Shown here in pieces: positions 14,127 through 21,101 of a stretch of 24,267 nt of DNA. The translations under genes and the position numbers were made by a program. Positions within the stretch are counted from its first letter, which is position 1. The number at the start of each line of letters is the position of its first letter. This stretch comes from a virus. The notes beneath the pieces were generated by a model that saw only the letters and a program-made list of their open reading frames with translations, made no database searches and was not told the DNA's origin. Location of the stretch: IMG/VR virus record IMGVR_UViG_3300020578_000420, positions 1-24,267 of that record; one strand, 5' to 3'.

Positions 14127-15529
14127 TGGAGTTTTCTCAATTTAAAAATAATGCAATCAAAACTTCGTACAGGCATGGAAATCTGTACGAGGTTGGTTCG
14201 TATGTAAAATGTTTGACAGAAAACAAAATTGGAAAAGTATATCGTCGTGGTCCTAACTACGTCATTTGCATAACTGAAAAAGGAGAAATGTTTCGATCAT
14301 GGATAACTGATCTTATGGAGTATACACAATTTAATAAATCTGGAGATACCGCAAAGCATAGATTGGTTGGTACTCCAGAGTATAAAAAGTTAACACATGA
14401 AATGACACCAGGATCAGAGTATGATCCATTTAAGGCTAAGAATACTATAAATAAGAATAAACAATTTAAAGAAGAGAATATGTCTACGACTGTACGATTA
14501 TCTGCCTGGATGATGAGCCTCAATCGTTTTGAGCAAATTGAAATTGCATCTAAAATTGATACAATCTTAATTGAAAATTCAGATGAAAATAATATCATCA
14601 CTGCTATTGATGAATCTTTTGGAACCGAAAGAATGAAAGATCTTGCTCTTGAGTATGTAACTATTGTATCTGAAGGAAAGATTAAAGGTGCAGACGGAAA
14701 GGCATGTTGGAAAGGATACAAATATGCTGGCACAGAAAGTGGAAAAGATAAGTGTGTTAAGGCAGGATTTGAACCAGAAGGTGAGATAATTGAAGGAATG
14801 AAGCAAGCTCGTGCTAATGTTGGTGCTTCTACTTGCTGGGATGGTTATAAGGCAAAGGGAACTAAAACAAAAAATGGTCGTGAAGTTCCTAATTGTGTTA
14901 AAGAAGATGAGGAATTGGAAGAAGCAAAGAACGGTCTTTATGCAAACATTCATGCCAAGCGTAAGCGTGGGGAAGCACCTGCTAAACCAGGACACGAAGA
15001 TTATCCAGCGAAAGATGCTTTTAAAAAAGCAGCTAGAACAGCAAAAAACGAAGCACTTGACCCTGTAGGTAAAGAAGATCATGATGTAGATAATGATGGT
15101 GATTCAGATAAATCGGATAAGTATTTGAAGAAGCGCCGTGCTGCTGTTTCTGCAGCAATTAATTCAAAGAAAATGAAAGAAGGATTCTCTGATTGGAGAT
15201 CAGAACTTTCTGAAAAAGCAAGTAAGTATGTAGAAGTTTCTCCTAAAGTTGAAGATCAAGATGAACCATCTGGAACTTTTGATAAGAATAAAAAGTTAAA
15301 AGATAAAAAAAATGATGTAAAAGAAGAGTGTGATTGTGAAGAAGAGACCCCAAAAGATAAAAAGGTAAAGCGTGTCAAATATGCAGATGGGGTAAAAGAA
15401 GGAGTTGATATGAAAAAAAGAGAAGATATTGTTATGGGTATGAAAAAGAATGCAAAGGATTTTAAAACACGTTATGGTGATAAAGCAAAAGAAGTTATGT
15501 ATGCAACTGCTACAAAAATGTCTAAGTGA
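14126..15529 (+). CDS. Modular putative virion protein, cyanophage type
   Basis: A 467-residue charged protein built of modules. Residues 1-118 hold a compact domain (VGSYVKCLTENKIGKVYRRG, then NYVICITEKGEMFRSW), resembling a small SH3-like barrel. Met119 (ATG 14480) begins a second part. Two related Cys/Trp-Gly repeats follow: ADGKACWKGYKYAG at about 189-202, and a second at 234-256 with CWDGY and a closing Cys. A canonical EF-hand/dockerin-like loop D320-x-D322-x-D324-G-D-x-D-x-x-D331 is next. The C-terminus has REDIVMGMKKNAKDFKTRYG, then AKEVMYATATKMSK, a tail common in cyanophage structural-type proteins. Function is unknown; a virion or core role is inferred. An exact TATAAATA and a GAAGAGA sequence precede Met119, so a shorter product is possible. 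Confidence 0.65.
   Translation: MEFSQFKNNAIKTSYRHGNLYEVGSYVKCLTENKIGKVYRRGPNYVICITEKGEMFRSWITDLMEYTQFNKSGDTAKHRLVGTPEYKKLTHEMTPGSEYDPFKAKNTINKNKQFKEENMSTTVRLSAWMMSLNRFEQIEIASKIDTILIENSDENNIITAIDESFGTERMKDLALEYVTIVSEGKIKGADGKACWKGYKYAGTESGKDKCVKAGFEPEGEIIEGMKQARANVGASTCWDGYKAKGTKTKNGREVPNCVKEDEELEEAKNGLYANIHAKRKRGEAPAKPGHEDYPAKDAFKKAARTAKNEALDPVGKEDHDVDNDGDSDKSDKYLKKRRAAVSAAINSKKMKEGFSDWRSELSEKASKYVEVSPKVEDQDEPSGTFDKNKKLKDKKNDVKEECDCEEETPKDKKVKRVKYADGVKEGVDMKKREDIVMGMKKNAKDFKTRYGDKAKEVMYATATKMSK
14446..14482 (+). promoter_or_regulatory. Internal late-promoter consensus plus possible internal start
   Basis: TATAAATA (14446-14453), the exact T4 late consensus, is followed by GAAGAGA (14471-14477) and an in-frame ATG (14480-14482) that is codon 119 of the enclosing gene. 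The site falls at the boundary between the N-terminal domain and the repeat-bearing part. It could produce a 349-residue late protein nested in the longer ORF. An 8-mer match alone is weak in AT-rich DNA. Confidence 0.4.
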
Positions 15530-15534
15530 TCCTA

Positions 15535-15540
15535 TATAAT
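15535..15540 (+). promoter_or_regulatory. Possible -10 box before the 55-residue gene
   Basis: TATAAT lies 25 bases before ATG 15566. No good -35 hexamer is seen at 16-18 bases upstream, and there is no TG extension. It is a candidate only. Confidence 0.3.
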
Positions 15541-15565
15541 TAGTTCTCATCACTAGGAGATCACC

Positions 15566-15733
15566 ATGGCTCTTTTATTTCCAATTGCCCAATCATTGAT
15601 TATGCGTATTGCTAATGATCGTCGTGTCAAAGAACTTGTTATCTCACTTCTTGAGAAGTATGTAAAAAGTACTGATAACGATGTTGATGATCTTATTGTT
15701 GCTACTGTAAAATCTGCCTTGTTAAAGGGTTGA
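15566..15733 (+). CDS. Small conserved-type hypothetical protein (55 aa)
   Basis: This short ORF encodes MALLFPIAQSLIMRIANDRR, then a helical segment (VKELVISLLEKYVKS) and an acidic TDNDVDDLIV stretch. AGGAGA (15555-15560) lies 5 bases before the ATG, an excellent ribosome binding site. A strong terminator follows 20 bases after the stop, so it is probably a real gene ending a transcript. The hydrophobic N-terminus is too short and mixed for a sure membrane segment. No function is recognised. Confidence 0.72.
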   Translation: MALLFPIAQSLIMRIANDRRVKELVISLLEKYVKSTDNDVDDLIVATVKSALLKG

Positions 15734-15753
15734 TTAAAATCAGTAAAAATTTT

Positions 15754-15780
15754 AATGGGGAGGATGACTCCCCATTTTTT
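15754..15780 (+). terminator. Rho-independent terminator
   Basis: A perfect 9-bp stem: AATGGGGAG (15754-15762), loop GATGA, CTCCCCATT (15768-15776), followed by T-run 15775-15780. It is the clearest terminator in the window. Its last T is also the first base of the TATAAATA late promoter that follows. Confidence 0.93.
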
Positions 15781-15787
15781 ATAAATA
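15780..15787 (+). promoter_or_regulatory. Late promoter, exact TATAAATA
   Basis: This is an exact match to the T4 late promoter, directly after a strong terminator and 37 bases before ATG 15825 of a putative structural gene. Context makes it the most convincing late promoter of the window. Confidence 0.75.
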
Positions 15788-15824
15788 AATTTAGAAAATT
15801 GTTTTTTATAACGGGAGTTTAACA

Positions 15825-16421
15825 ATGCCTCTTTGGGGAAAAACCACAACAGACGAATCAAAACCAAAATATCTGCAACGTGGAAATAAAGTAGCAGAGC
15901 CTGATAATTGCTTTGCAACTAGTCAGGGTTGGGTTTATCGTCATTATAAGAACGCAACAAAAACAGAATATTACGACGAAGTTCTCGTTGCCATTGGTGG
16001 ACTTGCTGGTGCTCAAGGAGAAGTTGCACCTCAAACAACCAACATTGGTGAAGCAACAATTACGGCAGTATTCTTTGAAGAGTCAGCATATGCTGGTGCA
16101 GCAACTGGTTCTGTAGTTGTTATTTACAATGAAAGAGTCACTGTCTCAACTACTAATGGATCACCAACAATCACAGTAACCGCTGGTGCAGGTACAGCAA
16201 CTGCAACCTATGCACGTGGTAGTAGCACTAACAGATTAGAATTTGATTTCACTGTTGCAGCAACTGGCACAACTCATAGCATTGCAGCACAGTCAGTTGT
16301 TCTTAATGGTGGAACCATTTTTGATGTTGGCACTACCAATGCTGCAGATGTTACCATTGTCGCAGGTGATGTTACAGGCGCTGGTGGGCAAGGAACTACC
16401 AAGACATTTGTTTCTACCTGA
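15825..16421 (+). CDS. Putative virion structural protein, beta-rich
   Basis: A 198-residue protein. It starts MPLWGKTTTDESKPKYL, an N-terminus recurrent in cyanomyovirus structural proteins, then has FATSQGWVYRH and EVLVAIGGLAGA. From about residue 75 the sequence is rich in Thr, Val, Ala and Gly with alternating hydrophobic residues (TVSTTNGSPTITVTAGAGTA), as in Ig-like or other beta-sandwich surface domains. GGGAG (15813-15817) lies 7 bases upstream of the ATG. It has its own terminator-bounded start and late promoter. A role as a capsid decoration or other surface protein is inferred. The codon use is richer in GC (GCA, ACC) than in nearby hypotheticals, consistent with high expression. 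Confidence 0.72.
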   Translation: MPLWGKTTTDESKPKYLQRGNKVAEPDNCFATSQGWVYRHYKNATKTEYYDEVLVAIGGLAGAQGEVAPQTTNIGEATITAVFFEESAYAGAATGSVVVIYNERVTVSTTNGSPTITVTAGAGTATATYARGSSTNRLEFDFTVAATGTTHSIAAQSVVLNGGTIFDVGTTNAADVTIVAGDVTGAGGQGTTKTFVST

Positions 16422-16430
16422 TTTTAAAGT

Positions 16431-16799
16431 ATGAACTTTAGTGAATTGAATAAAGATAATTATATCTTTTTTGCGATTAAATATTATTCAAATCCACAGG
16501 CAGTAACAAAGGAGGACTTCTTTGAGGATCTGAAAAGATTTAAATATCTCAAGAAGTTATTAAAATATTATAAAACAACAGGTATTCTTAAACTCCATTT
16601 GATACTTAATCATTTAATTGTTTTATATAATGTTTTTAATGATGCTACAACACCTTTGTTATTTTTTAAAATAGAATCTGAGTATTGGTCTATTATTAAA
16701 AGTTTTATTATTTACTTGAATAGATATCCTGAAATTTCAAATGACCTAGATAATATATCTGTAGATCAGAATTGCATAAGGGAACTTCAAAAACTATGA
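16431..16799 (+). CDS. Conserved hypothetical protein (helical)
   Basis: A 122-residue, mostly helical protein. It opens MNFSELNKDNYIFFAIKYY, continues with EDFFEDLKRFKYLKKLLKYY and has LHLILNHLIVLYNVFNDA in the middle, then LLFFKIESEYWSIIKSF. I recognise this as a pattern recurrent in cyanomyovirus genomes, without a function. The hydrophobic middle helix has charged and polar residues, so I read it as buried rather than membrane-spanning. It starts 9 bases after the structural gene and overlaps the next start (ATGA). Confidence 0.68.
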   Translation: MNFSELNKDNYIFFAIKYYSNPQAVTKEDFFEDLKRFKYLKKLLKYYKTTGILKLHLILNHLIVLYNVFNDATTPLLFFKIESEYWSIIKSFIIYLNRYPEISNDLDNISVDQNCIRELQKL

Positions 16800-17425
16800 A
16801 AGTATACACAATGAAAAACAATGGTCATATGTATATTGAAGAAATACCAACTAATACTGTAAGTAGCGGAGCAATTGCTGGTCTTCCTCCAGACGAACCT
16901 CCAGTCAAAAAGAGGAAGAAAAAATTTAAAACCGATATGTTTAGTAGGATTAGAAATTCAAAGTTAAAAGAGGAAACTATGGAAGATACAACATTAATTG
17001 AAGAGGCACCAGATTCTGGTAATAATGAAACTGCATCTGCTATGCGGTTTATCCAACAAAAACGTAAACTTGCAAAAAAGCAAGAAAGAGAAAAGAGAGC
17101 ACAACTTCGCAAGCAAGAGATCCAAACTCTTTCTAAAGCAAAAGCAAAAGATTATCAGAATAAAGCAAGTGATCGTCAAAAGAAAATTGCAAAAGATATT
17201 AATAAAGCATCTACAGAAACCATGAAAAACTCATTTGACTTTGATATCTATATGGCATCATTTGCTGAACTCAATCCTGAGTTTGGATACTTATCTGAAG
17301 AATTTAAAAATAAAATTGTTGAAGTTTGGATTGAACTTTCAGAAGACAACCAAGATAAAATGGCAGAAATTATTTGCGAAGAAAATGGAATTGAGTTGAT
17401 TACTAAATTTATAGAAACTCTATAG
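16796..17425 (+). CDS. Hypothetical protein with basic coiled-coil region
   Basis: A 209-residue protein from ATG 16796. Residues 20-37 hold NTVSSGAIAGLPPDEPPV, followed by a KKRKKKFK basic patch; similar Gly/Pro-rich motifs with basic tails occur at the N-termini of several cyanophage proteins (from memory). Residues 85-145 are very rich in K, E, Q and R and should form a long charged helix or coiled coil. The C-terminal 70 residues (FAELNPEFGYLSEEFKNKIV) form a small acidic helical domain. Function is not recognised. A nucleic-acid-binding or scaffold role is possible given the basic helix. It is followed 9 bases later by a membrane-protein gene. Confidence 0.65.
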   Translation: MKVYTMKNNGHMYIEEIPTNTVSSGAIAGLPPDEPPVKKRKKKFKTDMFSRIRNSKLKEETMEDTTLIEEAPDSGNNETASAMRFIQQKRKLAKKQEREKRAQLRKQEIQTLSKAKAKDYQNKASDRQKKIAKDINKASTETMKNSFDFDIYMASFAELNPEFGYLSEEFKNKIVEVWIELSEDNQDKMAEIICEENGIELITKFIETL

Positions 17426-17434
17426 TATAGAACC

Positions 17435-17833
17435 ATGCCATTTGGATTTGGTAACAACGTAAATGTTTTAGAAGCCAAGTTTCAAATATATGAAGATCTC
17501 TCCAAGGAGATGCTTGACAAACTTGAGAGAGCAGTAGACAAAATAAGTGAGAGTAACCAGAGTGTTGCTCTTATACTAGAGCGTCACGAAAACAGATTAG
17601 AACAATCTGATAAAGCAGATGCCGCAATCATAGAATTAATTAAAGGAATTAATACCAAACTAGACAAACTTGAAAAAAGAATTGACGAACTTTCAAAGTT
17701 TCGCTGGATGACTGTTGGCATCGCTACTGCTGCCACTGTTGTTATTGGTTCAGCTACATTCTTTGGTAATCTCTTGACACATGGGAACAATGGTGCTAGT
17801 ATGGGAACGCAAGTAACACAGCCTAGTAGATGA
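17435..17833 (+). CDS. Coiled-coil protein with C-terminal membrane segment
   Basis: A 132-residue protein. Residues 20-88 are a long heptad-rich helix (LDKLERAV, INTKLDKLEKRIDELSK). Residues 90-113 form one hydrophobic segment (WMTVGIATAATVVIGSATFF), and a short polar tail of about 18 residues follows. This layout resembles haemolysin XhlA-type phage proteins, which act with holins, but also other membrane-anchored coiled-coil proteins. No signal peptide is present, so the tail would sit across the inner membrane with the coil in the cytoplasm. The stop overlaps the primase start (ATGA). The lysis enzymes of this window are over 5 kb away, so a lysis role is only a suggestion. Confidence 0.7.
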   Translation: MPFGFGNNVNVLEAKFQIYEDLSKEMLDKLERAVDKISESNQSVALILERHENRLEQSDKADAAIIELIKGINTKLDKLEKRIDELSKFRWMTVGIATAATVVIGSATFFGNLLTHGNNGASMGTQVTQPSR

Positions 17834-18819
17834 GTTTTATTGATAAGAAGTACATTTCGTTATTGTCACCTCAACTTCAAAAATTTTCAAGAAAAAAAGA
17901 AGATTTATATAATTTTAGATGTCCTTATTGTGGAGATTCTCAACGCAATAAGAATCGAACTAGGGGATATCTTTACAGAGTAAAGAATGACTTCTTTTAT
18001 AAATGTCACAACTGTGGAGTAGGAACTACGTTTGTTAATTTTTTAAAACAAAACTCCCCACTTCTTTATGAGGAGTATCTTCTTGAAAGATATAAAGAGG
18101 GATTGACTGGAAAGGGATCTGTTGCACCTACCCCAAAATTTAATTTTAAAGCGCCTGTATTTAAGAAAACTATATTCTCAGAATTGGAAACCATCCAGGA
18201 TCTAAATATAACACACCCAGCAAGAAAATATCTAGAGCGTAGAAAACTACCATCAGAATACTTGCCCAAACTGTACTATTGTCCAAAATTTAAAGAATGG
18301 ACAAACAAGCATAAACCTACTTTTAAAGATACAAAGTATGATGAGTCAAGAATTATCATTCCAATGTTAACTAAAGATGGTGTCATAGGATTTCAAGGCA
18401 GATCATTATATCAATCTGCAATACGATACATCACAGTCATGTTAAATGATGACAATCCAAAAATTTATGGACTTGACAGAGTAGATGATTCAAAAAAAGT
18501 ATACATTACTGAAGGACCTTTTGATTCTTTATTTTTAGATAATGCAATTGCTATGTGTGGTGCTGACGTAAATGTTTCTCAATATGATTGGCAAAAGATT
18601 TACATCTATGACAATGAACCACGAAACCGACAGATTGTAAACAGGATGTTAAAGACAATTGATAGTGGAAATGAAATTGTTATTTGGCCATCACAAATAA
18701 AACAAAAGGATATTAACGATATGGTTTTAGCTGGACACGATGTTAAAAATGTGGTAGAATGCAATACCTACAAAGGACTTGAGGCAAAACTTAAATTTAC
18801 TGATTGGAAGCTAGTATGA
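17830..18819 (+). CDS. gp61: DNA primase (gp61)
   Basis: A 329-residue protein; T4 gp61 has 342. The N-terminal zinc ribbon has C31-x-x-C34 (CPYC) and C59-x-x-C62 (CHNC). The TOPRIM-type catalytic region contains VYITEGPFDSLFLDN with E228, and then KIYIYDNEPRNRQIV. It makes the RNA primers of Okazaki fragments together with gp41. It is separated from gp41 by mazG and a virion-type segment. The gene overlaps the membrane-protein gene before it and nrdA after it, both by ATGA. Confidence 0.93.
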   Translation: MSFIDKKYISLLSPQLQKFSRKKEDLYNFRCPYCGDSQRNKNRTRGYLYRVKNDFFYKCHNCGVGTTFVNFLKQNSPLLYEEYLLERYKEGLTGKGSVAPTPKFNFKAPVFKKTIFSELETIQDLNITHPARKYLERRKLPSEYLPKLYYCPKFKEWTNKHKPTFKDTKYDESRIIIPMLTKDGVIGFQGRSLYQSAIRYITVMLNDDNPKIYGLDRVDDSKKVYITEGPFDSLFLDNAIAMCGADVNVSQYDWQKIYIYDNEPRNRQIVNRMLKTIDSGNEIVIWPSQIKQKDINDMVLAGHDVKNVVECNTYKGLEAKLKFTDWKLV

Positions 18820-21101
18820 GTAATGGAATTAAAGTAAAAAAACGTAACGGATCTATTGCATCCCTGGATCTAGATAAAATTCATAGCATGGTTGAATGTG
18901 CATGTGGGGGATTGAGTGGAGTTTCTGCATCTCAAGTAGAAATTAATTCTGGAATTCAATTTTATGATGGTATCAAAACAGCAGAAATACAAGAGATTCT
19001 CATTAGGTCTGCATCTGATTTGATTGATCTTGATCATCCAAATTATCAATTTGTTGCAGCACGTCTCCTTTTGTTTGGTCTTAGGAAACAAATATTTGGT
19101 GTTCGCTGGGAACATCCTGCTTTTTACGATTATGTGGTTCAATGTGTTGATGCTGGTGTATATGATAGTGAAGTTCTTTCTAAATACAGTCAAGAAGAAC
19201 TTGAAACTATTGGTCAATGGATTGATCATGGAAGGGATTATTTATTCACCTATGCTGGTTTGCGTCAAGTAGTAGACAAGTATCTTGTACAAGACAGAAG
19301 TACTGGTAAAGTATATGAAACTCCTCAGTTCATGTACATGATGATCGCTGTTACTGTATTTGCTAATTATAATAGTGATCGTTTAGGTTATATTAGGAGA
19401 TATTACAATGCAATCTCAAAGCACAAAATCAACATCCCCACGCCCATCATGGCAGGAGTGCGAACGCCACTTAGACAATTCGCTAGCTGTGTTCTTGTTG
19501 ATGTTGATGACACCCTCGATAGTATCTTTAGTAGCGATATGGCTATTGGCAGGTATGTTGCACAACGTGCGGGAATCGGCATCAACGCAGGTCGCATCAG
19601 GGGCATCAACTCTAAGATTAGAGGTGGTGAAGTCCAGCACACTGGCGTTGTACCGTTTCTCAAAAAGTTTGAAGCAACTGTCCGTTGCTGTACGCAAAAT
19701 GGCATACGAGGCGGAAGCGCAACAGTCCACTTCCCAATCTGGCACCAAGAAATAGAAGATATTATTGTATTAAAAAACAATAAGGGAACTGAGGATAACC
19801 GTGTTCGTAAGTTAGATTACTCTATTCAAATCTCTAAACTGTTTTATGAACGATTCATTAACAATGAAACAATCTCCCTCTTCTCCCCACATGACGTGCC
19901 TGGTTTGTATGATGCTTTTGGAACTGATCGATTTGATGGTCTTTATGTGGATTATGAACGAGATCAATCTATTCCAAGAAAAATTATTGGAGCTCAAGAA
20001 CTCGTTCTTAATATTTTAAAGGAACGAGCAGAGACAGGTCGTATCTATATTATGAATATTGATCACTGCAACTCTCATTCTTCATTTAAAGATAAAGTGA
20101 ACATGAGTAATCTTTGCCAAGAGATTACTCTTCCTACTGATCCCATTAATCATATTGATGATGCTGATGGTGAGATTGCACTTTGTATTTTGTCTGCGGT
20201 CAATGTAGGAAAAATTCATAAATTAGATGAACTTGAAGAACTGTGTGATTTATCCGTTCGTGGGTTGGAGGAGTTGATTGACTATCAGAGATACCCTGTA
20301 AAGGCAGCAGAACGTGCTACAAAGGCACGTAGGTCCCTTGGAGTGGGTTTTATTGGTCTTGCCCATTACCTGGCAAAACATGGCGAGCATTACGACGAAC
20401 CTTATGCTTGGCAGTTAGTTCATGATCTTACCGAAGCATTTCAATATTACTTGCTAAAATCTTCTAATCAACTTGCAAAAGAAAAAGGAGCGTGTGAAGC
20501 ATTCAATAGAACCAAATACTTTGATGGTTTTCTTCCCATCGATACATATAAAAAAGACGTAGATCAAATTGTCCCTAATGAATTGAAATATGATTGGGAA
20601 ACTCTACGTGCCGACATTAAGGCACATGGATTACGACACTCAACGTTGTCCGCACAGATGCCTTCGGAGAGCAGTTCCGTTGTGTCAAATGCAACCAATG
20701 GAATCGAACCACCTCGTGGATACCTGTCCATTAAGAAATCGAAGAAGGGACCACTCAAGCAGATTGTTCCTCAGTATCAAACACTTAAGAACAATTATAC
20801 GCTTTTGTGGGATATGCATAGCAATATTGGTTATATTAACGTTGTTGCTGTTATGCAAAAATTTTTCGATCAAGCGATTTCTGGGAATTGGTCGTATAAT
20901 CCAGAAAATTACCCAGACAATGAAGTCCCCGTGTCAGTAATGGCACAAGATTTGTTGACCACATACAAGTATGGATGGAAGACATCTTATTATCAAAATA
21001 CATATGATATTAAAACAGATGAGGTAGAAGACAAACCAAAACTTTCAGACCTATTAGAAGACCTATCATCGGAGGAAGATTGTGAATCCTGTAAAATTTA
21101 A
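18816..21101 (+). CDS. nrdA: Ribonucleoside-diphosphate reductase, class I alpha subunit
   Basis: A 761-residue class I large subunit, the same length as E. coli NrdA. An N-terminal ATP-cone-like region (KVKKRNGSIASLDLDKI) controls activity. Catalytic residues are visible: C225 (FASCVL), the N432-x-C434-x-E436 radical site (SNLCQE), C457 (ALCIL) and the C-terminal shuttle pair C756/C759 (CESCKI). It reduces ribonucleoside diphosphates to deoxyribonucleotides with NrdB, feeding phage DNA synthesis. Two internal stretches, 19425-19745 and 20625-20765, are clearly more GC-rich than the rest. It overlaps nrdB by 20 bases. Confidence 0.98.
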   Translation: MSNGIKVKKRNGSIASLDLDKIHSMVECACGGLSGVSASQVEINSGIQFYDGIKTAEIQEILIRSASDLIDLDHPNYQFVAARLLLFGLRKQIFGVRWEHPAFYDYVVQCVDAGVYDSEVLSKYSQEELETIGQWIDHGRDYLFTYAGLRQVVDKYLVQDRSTGKVYETPQFMYMMIAVTVFANYNSDRLGYIRRYYNAISKHKINIPTPIMAGVRTPLRQFASCVLVDVDDTLDSIFSSDMAIGRYVAQRAGIGINAGRIRGINSKIRGGEVQHTGVVPFLKKFEATVRCCTQNGIRGGSATVHFPIWHQEIEDIIVLKNNKGTEDNRVRKLDYSIQISKLFYERFINNETISLFSPHDVPGLYDAFGTDRFDGLYVDYERDQSIPRKIIGAQELVLNILKERAETGRIYIMNIDHCNSHSSFKDKVNMSNLCQEITLPTDPINHIDDADGEIALCILSAVNVGKIHKLDELEELCDLSVRGLEELIDYQRYPVKAAERATKARRSLGVGFIGLAHYLAKHGEHYDEPYAWQLVHDLTEAFQYYLLKSSNQLAKEKGACEAFNRTKYFDGFLPIDTYKKDVDQIVPNELKYDWETLRADIKAHGLRHSTLSAQMPSESSSVVSNATNGIEPPRGYLSIKKSKKGPLKQIVPQYQTLKNNYTLLWDMHSNIGYINVVAVMQKFFDQAISGNWSYNPENYPDNEVPVSVMAQDLLTTYKYGWKTSYYQNTYDIKTDEVEDKPKLSDLLEDLSSEEDCESCKI
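21071..21076 (+). promoter_or_regulatory. Ribosome binding site fixing the GTG start of nrdB
   Basis: GGAGGA lies 5 bases before GTG 21082, inside the nrdA 3' end. It decides for the GTG start over the downstream ATG 21130 and supports translation directly after nrdA. Confidence 0.8.

Noticed and set aside
14257-15082. Minus-strand open frames of 158 and 167 codons
   Set aside because: The + strand gene is AT-rich with many GAA/AAA codons, which gives TTC/TTT-rich antisense frames without stops. The products are Phe/Ser/Ile-rich and have no motif.
17774-17802. TTGACA-N17-TAGTAT before the primase gene
   Set aside because: The -10 hexamer has only four of six matches, and the sequence is inside coding DNA; too weak to call.
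19403-19780. Long open frames on the minus strand inside nrdA (125 and 110 codons)
   Set aside because: They lie opposite the catalytic core of NrdA in a GC-rich patch, have no ribosome binding site or recognisable domain, and are explained by the codon bias of the + strand.
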